Of a DNA stretch of 64,000 nt, positions 21,402 to 29,726 are shown in pieces (position 1 is the stretch's first letter; every line of letters begins with the position of its first letter). The notes beneath the pieces are model-generated. The model was not told where the DNA came from. It did not search any database and saw only the letters and a program-made list of their open reading frames with translations. A program made the translations under genes and the position numbers. This DNA is from Gemmatimonadales bacterium (GTDB lineage Bacteria; Gemmatimonadota; Gemmatimonadetes; Gemmatimonadales; GWC2-71-9). The stretch spans positions 248,001 to 312,000 of the forward strand of contig DASYCE010000007.1 in NCBI GenBank assembly GCA_036500345.1. Direction: 5' to 3'.

Positions 21402-21420
21402 CCCTCCGTCTGGTGGAGGG
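21402..21420 (-). promoter_or_regulatory. Hairpin enclosing the Shine-Dalgarno of the phosphoesterase gene
   Basis: On the minus strand CCCTCC-accagac-GGAGGG folds back perfectly. The GGAGGG arm is the ribosome-binding site, 4 bases before the GTG at 21397. Translation could be blocked until the stem opens, for example by a ribosome or a protein. Confidence 0.5.
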
Positions 21421-21453
21421 ACGACGCTCAACGTCGCGTTGGCACCCGCAGGA

Positions 21454-22416
21454 TCAGATCTCCCAGTTCGACAGCATCACGCCACGGCAATCGACCCCCG
21501 GCATCCCGCCGAGCGTCATCCGGAGATCGGTCCATTGGACGCGATATCCGTCGGCGATCAGCGCCGCGTACAGCTCTGCGTGCCGGGTCTGGCAGCGGAG
21601 TGCGATGCGGCTGAGCCCCTGCGTCGCCGCCTCACGCTCGACTGCGCCGAGCAGGTCGATGGCGGCCGGCGTATCTGTCGCGACGAGCTTGAGCACCCGG
21701 AGTTCATCCCGCATCCGTCCCTGTGCCAGCGGCGCGGTATGCCAGAGCGCAAAACCGCGCAGCGCACCGCCCGGAGTCCGCAGCATGCTGACATCGCCCA
21801 GGCCGAGCTCGAGGGTGAGCGCGATCTCGCGGGAGAAGTCGACCCCCGGTGCAACGCGCCCCGTCAGGGCGAGACAATCGGCGAAGACACCCGCGCGCTG
21901 ATCGTGTTCGAGTGCCGCCGCGGCGTCAGCCGCAGGACCGGCGTGGCGCAGGCGTTCGCGCTGCAGCGTGATGGTGAGGTGGTCGGGAAGAAAGCCGAGC
22001 TGCGAATAGAACCCGATGTTATCGACCGTCCGCGGCATCGTTTCGAGTCCGATGGTGCGGACCCCTTGAGCCGAGAGCCATTCGACTCCGGCGGTCACCA
22101 CCCGTTGCCCGTGCCCGTGCCCCTGCCGGTCGGTGCGAACCGCCAGCGGTCCCATCCACCCTTCGGAGCCGGAACGGTGCACCATGTTGAATGCCACCAC
22201 GTCGCCGCGGCTGTCGCGCCAGAGCATCGCGCCCTCGGCAGCATCCGCGATGGCGAACTGCCAGACCGCCGGATTGAGATAGGGGACGCGCACGCCCGAG
22301 AGACCGTCTCGCCGGTAGCGCTCGGTGAAGGCGTCGGAGAAGACGCGATTGAGCGCCTCGACGTCGGCCGCCGTTGCGCGCACGGGGCCGTTCAGTGCGT
22401 GATCAGATCGCCACAT
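21454..22416 (-). CDS. GNAT-family acetyltransferase, probably two tandem GNAT domains
   Basis: 320 residues. The N-terminal half has a recognisable GNAT acetyl-CoA motif, MGPLAVRTDRQGHGHGQRVV (around residues 90-108), followed by GLETMPRTVDNIGFYSQLGF typical of motif B. The C-terminal half has a second, degenerate copy (LRVLKLVATDTPAAIDLLGA onward, then LRCQTRHAELYAALIADGYR). GNATs acetylate amines on proteins, small molecules or toxins; no substrate can be inferred. I chose the ATG at 22416; the frame also offers a TTG three bases earlier. Its start lies inside the 3' end of the Rad50-like gene (14-base overlap), so it is translated from the same message. Confidence 0.8.
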   Translation of the reverse strand: MWRSDHALNGPVRATAADVEALNRVFSDAFTERYRRDGLSGVRVPYLNPAVWQFAIADAAEGAMLWRDSRGDVVAFNMVHRSGSEGWMGPLAVRTDRQGHGHGQRVVTAGVEWLSAQGVRTIGLETMPRTVDNIGFYSQLGFLPDHLTITLQRERLRHAGPAADAAAALEHDQRAGVFADCLALTGRVAPGVDFSREIALTLELGLGDVSMLRTPGGALRGFALWHTAPLAQGRMRDELRVLKLVATDTPAAIDLLGAVEREAATQGLSRIALRCQTRHAELYAALIADGYRVQWTDLRMTLGGMPGVDCRGVMLSNWEI

Positions 22417-24817
22417 CAAATGGCTCCGGTGTCGATTCCTTCACCGTCGTGGTACGTGATTCGACGTCGTACGACATGGTGATGACACGGTCGAACGCGT
22501 CGCGCATCCCTTCGACGTGGGTGATGAGGATGACCTGCGGGAAGCGATCCGACAGTGCCCGGAGCAGGGTGAGCACGGCGCCGCGCCGTTCCTCGTCGAG
22601 GGCGCCGAAGATTTCGTCGAGGATCAGCAGCGAGAGCGGCTGCCCGGCGCGCTCGGCAATCAGCTGCGAAATGGCCAGCCGCAGCGCCAGGTTGAGCAGG
22701 TCCTCTTCGCCGCCGGAGATCACCGGCTTGATCTCGCCGTCTTCGACGACGGTCGGGACGTACGCTTCGTCCAGATCGACATCGAGGTAGCGTCCGGCGG
22801 TCAGGTCGCGAAGAAATTGCGACGTGCGTTCGGAGAGATCAGGACGGAGCTGCAGGTTGAGCGCCGTCCGCAGGTCGCTGAACGCACGATCGAGTTCGTC
22901 GAGCAAGGTGATCCGGTGGCCGAGGTTCCTGGCAAGTTCGGCCTTTGCGGCGCGATCGGCGCGGCGCGCGAGCGCGACCTGGCAACCACGCTCGGCGCGG
23001 GTGATCTGATCGGCGGTCGTCTGCACCGCGATCCGCGCCCCGTGCACCGCGAGTTCGGCATCGCGCACCGCTGCCTCGAGGGTCGCGAACGTCTCGGCAT
23101 CCCAGGCGAGCGCCGCCAGCCGCTGATCGATCGCCGCGAGCTCGGCCTCGGCCGCTGACGCACGCTGTTCCGCCGCGGCAGCGTCCGCCACAAGTGATTC
23201 TGCCCGCCGTGCCATGCCGACCACCTGATCGTACTCTCGGCGGGACCGATCGAGCTCGGCGAGACGAGTCCGCACTTGCTCGTGCCGCTCGGCATTGTAT
23301 TCGCCAGCGGGGCCGGCAAGGTCCGTATCGAGCGCAGCAATCTCCTGACTCAGGCGGTGCCGCTCCGCTTCGAGCTCCTGTCGCTGCCGCAGCTGCGCCT
23401 GCGCCTCCCCGAGCCGCTCCGTGGCACGGCGCAGGTCCTGGGCGAGCACCTGCCGCGCCGCTTCTACGTCGCGGACGTCCTGCGGCGGGTCGGTCAGCTG
23501 AGCGACGCGCTGATTGAAATAGGTCCCGTCGGTCTGGACTTCCTCCGTCTGCCGCCCGAGCAGTGCGAGCATCCCCGCAAGCGAATCGCCGAGGGGACGG
23601 CCGCAGGTGGGACAGATCCCCTCGGATCCCTGCCGCTCGACCAGTTCGCGCTGCTCCTTCAGTTCGCGATATCGGTCGCGCAACGCATCGAGCTTGGTGC
23701 GCGCTTCCTGGATGTCCTCCGTCCATCGCGTCCGTCGCTCCTGGAGCTGGCGATCGAGCGCTTCGCCGGCGGCAAGGATATCGGCACGCTGCGTGGTGAG
23801 CGTGGCGACGAGTGCAGTATCCGCGAGGAGCATGAGCGGCGACTCGATCTCGGTGAGCCGCGTGCGGGCGAGGTCGCGTCGTGCCGCGCTGTGGCTTCGC
23901 GCCGTGAACCGGACCGCGTCGCGGTCGAGCAGATCGCGCTCCGCCGCCAGCAGCGACCACTCGGCAATCGCCGGCTCGAGCACCCCGATCCGTTCGCTCG
24001 CCTGCAGCGCGTTGACCAGTTGCTGGTCGATGGCGCGGAACTGCTCACGCACCACGGCAACGCGCTTGTCGATCAACCGCCGTTCGCCGTCGAGCCCCTG
24101 CCACGCCACTCGCCGTTCCTGTGCCGCGACCCAGGCCGGCGACAAGGCCGCCATGCGGTCGTTCACTTCCTGTTCGGTGCGCAACGCTGCGGTCCGGGCG
24201 TCGCGTGCCGTGGAGAGCGCGGAGAGCGCCTGCGTCACCTCGGCTTCAATGGCATCGGGATCGGCGAGCCCCTGTTCGATTCCCGCGAGGGTCGCGCGTT
24301 GCGCCGAACGGTCGTGCCGCAGCGCCTCCTGAGCATCGCGCAACTTGTCGTAGCCGATCACGCGGGAGAGAAACTGCGCCCGCTCGGTGCGCCCCATCGC
24401 CGCCATCACGGCGAGTTCCTTCTGTCCCGTGAAATAGGTGTTGAAGAACTCTTCGCGCCCCATGCCGAGGAGTGACGTGACGCGCTCGGTCACGGTCCCG
24501 GTGCTGTTGGCCAGCACCTGGTCGTCGACCCGAAGTTCCGCGCTGGTGAGCGTCCGTGTCACGACGTAGTGCTTGCTGCCAAGAACAAACTCGAGAGTCA
24601 CCTCGAATTTCGACCGTGCCGGCGATCCGCGGCGACGCAGCGTGTCGCGGGTGCCTCGGGTCCCCGGCACACCGTACAACGCGTAGGCGATCGCCTCCAG
24701 CAGCGTCGTCTTCCCCGATCCGTTCGGTCCGACGATGCCGGTGAGACCGCGATCGAAGGTGAGCTCGGTGGCTTCGTGCTGCCGGAAATTGATCAGGCGC
24801 AGGCGGACGATTTCCAC
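22403..24817 (-). CDS. sbcC: Rad50/SbcC-type SMC-like ATPase
   Basis: 804 residues, shorter than E. coli SbcC (about 1050) and closer to archaeal Rad50. Walker A GPNGSGKT is at residues 30-37 in the typical LINFRQHEATELTF context. Long coiled-coil-like arms flank a zinc hook, EGICPTCGRPLGDSL (CPTC at about 403). The C-terminal ATPase half has the signature VISGGEEDLLNLALRLAISQ (about 700), Walker B LSLLILDEIFGALDEE (about 733) and the D/H loop ILITHVEGM. With SbcD/Mre11 it clips and resects DNA ends and hairpins. The GTG start follows directly after the TGA of the nuclease gene. Confidence 0.93.
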   Translation of the reverse strand: MEIVRLRLINFRQHEATELTFDRGLTGIVGPNGSGKTTLLEAIAYALYGVPGTRGTRDTLRRRGSPARSKFEVTLEFVLGSKHYVVTRTLTSAELRVDDQVLANSTGTVTERVTSLLGMGREEFFNTYFTGQKELAVMAAMGRTERAQFLSRVIGYDKLRDAQEALRHDRSAQRATLAGIEQGLADPDAIEAEVTQALSALSTARDARTAALRTEQEVNDRMAALSPAWVAAQERRVAWQGLDGERRLIDKRVAVVREQFRAIDQQLVNALQASERIGVLEPAIAEWSLLAAERDLLDRDAVRFTARSHSAARRDLARTRLTEIESPLMLLADTALVATLTTQRADILAAGEALDRQLQERRTRWTEDIQEARTKLDALRDRYRELKEQRELVERQGSEGICPTCGRPLGDSLAGMLALLGRQTEEVQTDGTYFNQRVAQLTDPPQDVRDVEAARQVLAQDLRRATERLGEAQAQLRQRQELEAERHRLSQEIAALDTDLAGPAGEYNAERHEQVRTRLAELDRSRREYDQVVGMARRAESLVADAAAAEQRASAAEAELAAIDQRLAALAWDAETFATLEAAVRDAELAVHGARIAVQTTADQITRAERGCQVALARRADRAAKAELARNLGHRITLLDELDRAFSDLRTALNLQLRPDLSERTSQFLRDLTAGRYLDVDLDEAYVPTVVEDGEIKPVISGGEEDLLNLALRLAISQLIAERAGQPLSLLILDEIFGALDEERRGAVLTLLRALSDRFPQVILITHVEGMRDAFDRVITMSYDVESRTTTVKESTPEPFDVAI

Positions 24818-25993
24818 TCACCCCTCGCCCGGTGCATGGTCGGCAGCGGCGAGAAACTCGAGCCCGGCGGCAACGAATTGCGCCCGATCGAGGCCCGCCT
24901 GGAGCTGGCGTTCGCCGAGGTATGCTTCGACAATGTCGGGAAGCGTCTGCCGATGACCCGGCGCGCCGGACGCGACAGCGTGACGTCGCTCGGGCGGCCG
25001 GAGGTCAAGCTGAAAGTGCAGCGCTTCGTTTTTCCACGATCGGATCCGTGCGTGATCGAGCTCGCGAGCGACGGCGCGGGGCACTCCCCGCAACACCTGC
25101 CGGACCACCGCGCCGGCAATGCCGCCGGGGACTTCTGCGACGGCGTCGGCGATCAACCGGTTGATCTCGGCCGCGGCAAGATCTTCTGCATCGAGCCAGC
25201 GAAGATCGAGGAACCGGCGCGGCGCGGCGATCGGCTGCCGCGTGACGGCGCCCGTCTCCAGATCGATCAGTAACCATCCCTTGCCGCGGACGTGCAGGTC
25301 GCGCTCTTCGCGCAGCTCGCGCCAGGGATTGGTCGACACGTAGTCGAGCGACCCGGCGTACCATTGCCGCGCGCCGACCTGACGCTGCACGTGGTAGTGC
25401 CCCAGCGCGATGTAGCTCCAGTCGTCGCGCAGGTCCGCCGCCATGAGCCGCGCACCGCCCGGCTCGAGGTTTTCGGCGTCGTGCGGGAAAAGGTCTTCGG
25501 TCTCGCCGTGAATCAGCAGCACCTGGTGCCGCTCGGTGCCGCCCGGCTCAAACGCCGCACGAGGTGATTCGATCAGCGCCTGGTGGGGGACACCGAGGAT
25601 GCTGAGGTCGAGCGCGGGAAACGGAAATCGCTGCGCGCGATCGGCGGCGACGTAGACCCCGACCTCGCGCAGCACGCCGAAGATCGACACGGTGTCGCTG
25701 GACCGCGGCGTGTCGTGATTCCCCGCGATGACAACGACCGGCACCTGCGGCAGCGCGCGCTGCAGCCGCACGAATTGCTGCAGGGCATGGAGAATGGCCG
25801 AGTTGGTGGGCCGCACATTGTGAAAGAGATCACCCGCGACGACAACCGCGTCGGGACGCGCCGCGATCACGCCGTCGATGGCAGACGCAAAGGCGCTGGC
25901 AACGTCGACTTCCCGCTGATTCCGGCCCTTCTCGTTCAACCGATGGTATTGCCGGAATCCGAGATGCGGATCGGCCAGATGCGCCAGACGCAT
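24818..25993 (-). CDS. sbcD: Mre11/SbcD-type DNA repair nuclease
   Basis: 391-residue metallophosphoesterase with the five Mre11 motifs: ADPHLGF (Asp8, His10), VVVAGDLFHN (about 52), VVIAGNHDTP (91-94), LLIHGETEDL, and YIALGHYHVQ (GHxH). The ATG is 3 bases after the HerA-like gene's stop, and the gene ends directly against the Rad50 start. Mre11 supplies 3'-5' exonuclease and endonuclease activity that Rad50 gates with ATP. The C-terminal third probably forms the Rad50-binding region. All metal ligands seem intact, so the complex should be active. Confidence 0.94.
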   Translation of the reverse strand: MRLAHLADPHLGFRQYHRLNEKGRNQREVDVASAFASAIDGVIAARPDAVVVAGDLFHNVRPTNSAILHALQQFVRLQRALPQVPVVVIAGNHDTPRSSDTVSIFGVLREVGVYVAADRAQRFPFPALDLSILGVPHQALIESPRAAFEPGGTERHQVLLIHGETEDLFPHDAENLEPGGARLMAADLRDDWSYIALGHYHVQRQVGARQWYAGSLDYVSTNPWRELREERDLHVRGKGWLLIDLETGAVTRQPIAAPRRFLDLRWLDAEDLAAAEINRLIADAVAEVPGGIAGAVVRQVLRGVPRAVARELDHARIRSWKNEALHFQLDLRPPERRHAVASGAPGHRQTLPDIVEAYLGERQLQAGLDRAQFVAAGLEFLAAADHAPGEG

Positions 25994-25996
25994 CCT

Positions 25997-27928
25997 CTAA
26001 TATGGCGTGAACGGGTCCTGGTCGTCGCGCACCAGCGGCGCCACCCCGCGCCGTGGTTCGACCGGCTGCGCGACGATGGTCCGCCTGAGACATCCACGGA
26101 AAAAGGCCAGGACGTCGTCCGGTGCCCGGAGCGCCACCGCCGAAAGCGCCTTGAGCACTTCCTGCTCGGGGCGCCCGTCGATCGCGCTCCGGATGCTGTC
26201 GGCGCTGACCGCCGGATCGAGTCGCTTGAGCCGCTGAACCACCCCGTCCTCGAAGGCGACGTCGGGAACCGGCGGAAAGCGATCAACCCCCTCGCGCCCC
26301 GAAAGCGAGGCCGGGCGCGGAAAGCGGATGAAGACTGGTTGGGTAAAGTGGGGATGGCGAAGCATCAGTTCGCCCTTGGGAAGCGACGCCAGCTTGGCCT
26401 TCACCGCAGGCGACAGGGTGGCGTAGCCCGGCATCGCCAATTCGTCGCTGTCCATTCTCCCGTACGCGCTGGTGCCGGCGTTGCCGGTGACTCGCCGCAT
26501 CACCTGCGACCGGAACTGCTGCGCCGAGAAGAGCACGAGGCCGAGGTAGCGCCCCCGCTCGGAGAGATCGAGCAACATCCGCTTCACGTACGTGTCGGGA
26601 CCGTCGGCGGGGGCGTACTTGTTGAGTTCGTCCACGAAGACGATGACATGATCGACGCCGAGATCGCGCCGCTCGAGGTGTTCGCGAACCCGGGCGATCA
26701 GGCGGGCGAAAACGAGATCCTGGGCCAGCGGATCGACGCCCGCGATGTCGACCACGTGCACCGACCGATCACGGAACGCTCCCCACGGGAGATCGCTGAC
26801 GAGCGCGTCATCGGTGACCAGCCCCTTGGAACGCGTGGCAATGTTGCCGAGCCGGTTGCGGACCTTTCGAATCGTCGCCGCGTGGTGGGTCCGCCAGACC
26901 TCGGCGCCACGCTGGGTCTCGAGGAAGTCGAAGATCGAACGGAAGAAGTGGTCGAGGTCGGCGAGACTCGTCACCTCGAACGGCTTTTCCTGCAATTCGG
27001 GCGCCTGATAGCGCTTGCCGACCACGCGATCGGCGAGAAAATCGAGGAGCGCATCCGCCTTGGCGTCGATGTCGTCGCGATTCAGGACCACTTCGGCGAA
27101 GTCGAGGACTTCGCGCAACCCCCACACCAGCGGCTGCACCGCGCCGGCGATCTCAGGATTGGTGCGCAGGGTGTTGAGGTTGACACCATCTGGCTTGAAG
27201 GGGGCGTAGACGGTGACATCGGCAAATGGCACCGCCTGCAATCCGAGTCGATGCCAGATCGCCAGGTCCTCCTTGCTCAGGACCGACGGCTGGTCGAGAA
27301 AGCAGAGGTCGGGGCCCTTCACGTTGAAGCAAAGCGCGGCGACGCTCCCCTTCGATTTCGGGAACGTCTGAAAGATCGCGCTCAGCAGCACGGCGATCGC
27401 ACTGGTCTTGGTGGCGAGACCCGACACGCCGCTGATGTTGAAGTGCGCCGCCTCGGGACCGACGAGGAAGTCCGCATCGAGATACACCGGCGCATCGACA
27501 GCACCGCCGGCGAGGAGTCCGATCGGAATCCCGGTCGACGCGTCACCGCCAGTGTACGTCTCCATCCGCAATGCGACGCGAACGTCCTCCGCCGACGCGA
27601 GGACCACCGCGCCGAACGGCGCGGGCTGCATCGGTTCGGCCGGGAGTTGCCTGACGACGGCGACGGTCCAGAGTCGAATCGCGGTGCGTGATCGTGCGCT
27701 GCGCGCCGGATTGCCTTCGGCAGCGAGGACGGCATCGAGCGGACGGGCAAGATCGAGATAGGAAAAGCCCTCGACGATGACGCCGAAGACGGTTCGCCCT
27801 TCGGCGTCGACGCGAACGATCGTACCGATCCCGCATGACGCGTCGGCACCTGACCAGAAATGAAACTGGTGCGGGGTGCTGGGATGCTCTTCCGTCGCGA
27901 CGACCTGCCCGACGATCGATTCAGTCAC
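25997..27928 (-). CDS. HerA-like ATPase with altered P-loop
   Basis: 643 residues. The N-terminal part (about 1-120) looks like a HAS-barrel (GQVVATEEHPSTPHQFHFW, GIGTIVRVDAEG, FGVIVEGFSY). The ATPase core has FNISGVSGLATKTSAIAV, with P-loop GVSGLATKT (167-175) in place of GxxGxGK[ST], then Walker B VIVFVDELNKYAP (about 430) and a Gln/Arg-containing strand LVLFSAQQFRSQVMRRVTGN. HerA forms hexameric rings that pump DNA into the NurA nuclease during end resection. Here it lies directly upstream of Mre11 and Rad50, as in archaeal herA-mre11-rad50-nurA clusters, but no NurA is present. GTG start. Confidence 0.85.
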   Translation of the reverse strand: MTESIVGQVVATEEHPSTPHQFHFWSGADASCGIGTIVRVDAEGRTVFGVIVEGFSYLDLARPLDAVLAAEGNPARSARSRTAIRLWTVAVVRQLPAEPMQPAPFGAVVLASAEDVRVALRMETYTGGDASTGIPIGLLAGGAVDAPVYLDADFLVGPEAAHFNISGVSGLATKTSAIAVLLSAIFQTFPKSKGSVAALCFNVKGPDLCFLDQPSVLSKEDLAIWHRLGLQAVPFADVTVYAPFKPDGVNLNTLRTNPEIAGAVQPLVWGLREVLDFAEVVLNRDDIDAKADALLDFLADRVVGKRYQAPELQEKPFEVTSLADLDHFFRSIFDFLETQRGAEVWRTHHAATIRKVRNRLGNIATRSKGLVTDDALVSDLPWGAFRDRSVHVVDIAGVDPLAQDLVFARLIARVREHLERRDLGVDHVIVFVDELNKYAPADGPDTYVKRMLLDLSERGRYLGLVLFSAQQFRSQVMRRVTGNAGTSAYGRMDSDELAMPGYATLSPAVKAKLASLPKGELMLRHPHFTQPVFIRFPRPASLSGREGVDRFPPVPDVAFEDGVVQRLKRLDPAVSADSIRSAIDGRPEQEVLKALSAVALRAPDDVLAFFRGCLRRTIVAQPVEPRRGVAPLVRDDQDPFTPY

Positions 27929-27937
27929 GACGACCGG

Positions 27938-28441
27938 TCATTCCAATCCTGGTGGCTGCGGGACGTGCTCGAGCCAGAAGCCGGCGAGCCGCTGCGCGCC
28001 GTCGACTTCGACGAGGAAGTGATCGGCGACCCGAATCGCTTCCACCGGGCGGCGGGTGCCGATCCGGAGATGGAAGGTGGTTTCGTCGGGGTCGGCGGAG
28101 ACGGTCAGTGTGGTGTCGAACTCCAGTGCCGCGACGCCACGCTTGGCCGTGCGCGACGGGACCAGCACCTGGCCGCGCCGCGCCTCCACCGGTGCGGCGA
28201 GCCCCGCGAGGGTCGTGATGTCGGGCCACACCACGATGTCGATGCCGCACAGCACTCCGGCACTGATGTCGAGGACGGCAATCGATCCGTCGTCATCGTT
28301 CAACTCGACGGTGCCGGTATACCCCGCGCCAGTCGCCGGCGGATCGATCGTTCCGGTGAGAATGTCGGTCTCGGGATCCCAACGCCATTGCAGTGTCGGG
28401 AGCGGACCGGGCTGCGCGAGGACGTGAATCTCCAACGCCAT
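27938..28441 (-). CDS. Small unknown protein preceding the HerA-like gene, possibly two DUF2283-like repeats
   Basis: 167 residues, predicted mostly beta. Two halves end in a similar pattern: DGSIAVLDISAGVLCGIDIV (about 50-70) and DHFLVEVDGAQRLAGFWLEHV (about 140-160), each preceded by an acidic strand (WDPETDILTGTI; DPDETTFHLRIG). This recalls the DUF2283 layout (DPEAD..Y..L ... LD.DGRLVGIEIL), so a tandem of that fold is my tentative reading. No nuclease motif is seen, so it is not NurA. Its ATG overlaps the aminotransferase stop, and it ends 9 bases before the HerA-like gene. Context suggests an accessory factor for the HerA/Mre11/Rad50 machinery. Confidence 0.6.
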   Translation of the reverse strand: MALEIHVLAQPGPLPTLQWRWDPETDILTGTIDPPATGAGYTGTVELNDDDGSIAVLDISAGVLCGIDIVVWPDITTLAGLAAPVEARRGQVLVPSRTAKRGVAALEFDTTLTVSADPDETTFHLRIGTRRPVEAIRVADHFLVEVDGAQRLAGFWLEHVPQPPGLE

Positions 28442-29655
28442 CAACCACTCAGCGCGGGCACGCCGAGACGCGCAACGAACTGCACGATCCGATCGCACGC
28501 CGCTTCGAGTTGCGCATCGGACACCGCGAATGACAGGCGAACCCAGCGGTCATCGCCAAACGCGACGCCGGGGACGAGCGCCACGCCGGCATCCTTCATC
28601 AGTTGCTCGCAGAACGCCGCGCCGCCGATACCGCGCCCCGGTGCGAGCGCGTCGACGCGGAAGAGGAAATAGAAGGCGCCGTGCGGCTCGACGAATTCCA
28701 CACCGGGCAACTGGTCGCCGAACCGGGCGACGAGGTAGTCGCGGCGGCGGGAAAACGCGGCGACCATCCGCTCCACGTCGGCGTCGATCGCCGGATCGCC
28801 AAACGCCTTCGTCGCCGCCCACATCGCCGGCTGGTTGGCGCCGGTGGTCATGTGGCTCTGCAGCGCCGCCATCGCCCGGGTCACTTCGGCGGGCGCGTAC
28901 GACGCGCCGATCCGCCAGCCGGTCATCGCATACGCCTTCGACGCGCCGTAGAAGACGAGCGCGCGCTCGAGGACACCGTCGTCGAGATCAAAGAGCGATG
29001 GAGCGGGGCCGGCGCCGTAGTGAATTCGCCGATAGATCTCGTCGTTGAGCAGCCAGATCCCGTGCGCAGCCGCCCAATCGGCAATTGCGCGCAGCTCAGC
29101 CTGGGTGTACACCGAGCCGGTCGGATTGCACGGTGAACAGAGGATCACGCCGCGGGTGTGCTCGTCGCGTGCGCGCTCCAGATCGTCGACGCTGACCTTG
29201 AGTCCCCATTCCGGGTCTCCGGCGACCATCACCGGTTCGGCGCGGGCCAGGTGCACGATCTGTGGATACGACACCCACGCCGGTGAGGGAATCAGCACCT
29301 TGTCGCCCGGGCCGAAGAGCGTGAAGCAGGCGTTGAACAGCGACTGCTTTGACCCGTTGCTCACCATCACCCGATCGGGATCAACGGCACGTCCGCCGCT
29401 CATCCGCGAGAGAGCCGACGCAATTGCCCGCCGCAATTCCACCGTGCCGACATTCGGTGCGTAGCGCGTCTTCCCGGAGCGGATCGCGTCGATCCCGGCT
29501 TCCGCCACTGCAGCGGGGGTGTCGAAGTCGGGCTCGCCGGCGCCGAGATCGAGGACGTCGTCGCCGGCAGCCTTGCGCCGTTGCGCTTCGGTGCTGATCG
29601 CCACGGTTTCCGACGATTTGAGATACTGGAGATTGGGTGAGCGATGGAAGGTCAT
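28441..29655 (-). CDS. Class I PLP-dependent aminotransferase, aspartate aminotransferase type
   Basis: 404-residue fold-type I aminotransferase of the AspB/AspC-Thermus type. Visible features: GAGEPDFDTP near the N-terminus, the PLP contacts SNGSKQSLFNAC and SPCNPTGSVYT, NDEIYRRIHY, the Schiff-base lysine in YGASKAYAMTGWRIG (about 236), and the C-terminal Arg in RWVRLSFAVSD that binds the substrate carboxylate. It likely transfers amino groups between aspartate and 2-oxoglutarate. It is the first gene of a minus-strand run that continues into DNA repair genes, with its stop overlapping the next ATG. A TATTTT box exactly 5 bases before the ATG implies a leaderless mRNA. Confidence 0.92.
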   Translation of the reverse strand: MTFHRSPNLQYLKSSETVAISTEAQRRKAAGDDVLDLGAGEPDFDTPAAVAEAGIDAIRSGKTRYAPNVGTVELRRAIASALSRMSGGRAVDPDRVMVSNGSKQSLFNACFTLFGPGDKVLIPSPAWVSYPQIVHLARAEPVMVAGDPEWGLKVSVDDLERARDEHTRGVILCSPCNPTGSVYTQAELRAIADWAAAHGIWLLNDEIYRRIHYGAGPAPSLFDLDDGVLERALVFYGASKAYAMTGWRIGASYAPAEVTRAMAALQSHMTTGANQPAMWAATKAFGDPAIDADVERMVAAFSRRRDYLVARFGDQLPGVEFVEPHGAFYFLFRVDALAPGRGIGGAAFCEQLMKDAGVALVPGVAFGDDRWVRLSFAVSDAQLEAACDRIVQFVARLGVPALSG

Positions 29656-29660
29656 CCTAG

Positions 29661-29666
29661 AAAATA
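29661..29666 (-). promoter_or_regulatory. Probable -10 element of the aminotransferase / DNA-end-processing operon (leaderless)
   Basis: TATTTT on the minus strand, 5 bases before the ATG at 29655. The facing gene starts at 29727, so both promoters share about 70 bases; TAAGTT at 29711-29716 may serve the opposite direction. Confidence 0.5.
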
Positions 29667-29726
29667 CCCACCTTCCCCGCGCACCGGCCCGGCGCGATTT
29701 TCGACCCGGCTAAGTTGACGTCGTCG

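Noticed and set aside
25583-27691. 702-codon plus-strand open frame opposite the HerA-like and Mre11 genes
   Set aside because: Antisense shadow of well-supported genes; no recognisable domain and an atypical composition.
27938-28441. NurA nuclease partner of HerA
   Set aside because: The protein is too short and lacks the acidic metal-binding residues and RNase H-like layout expected of NurA.
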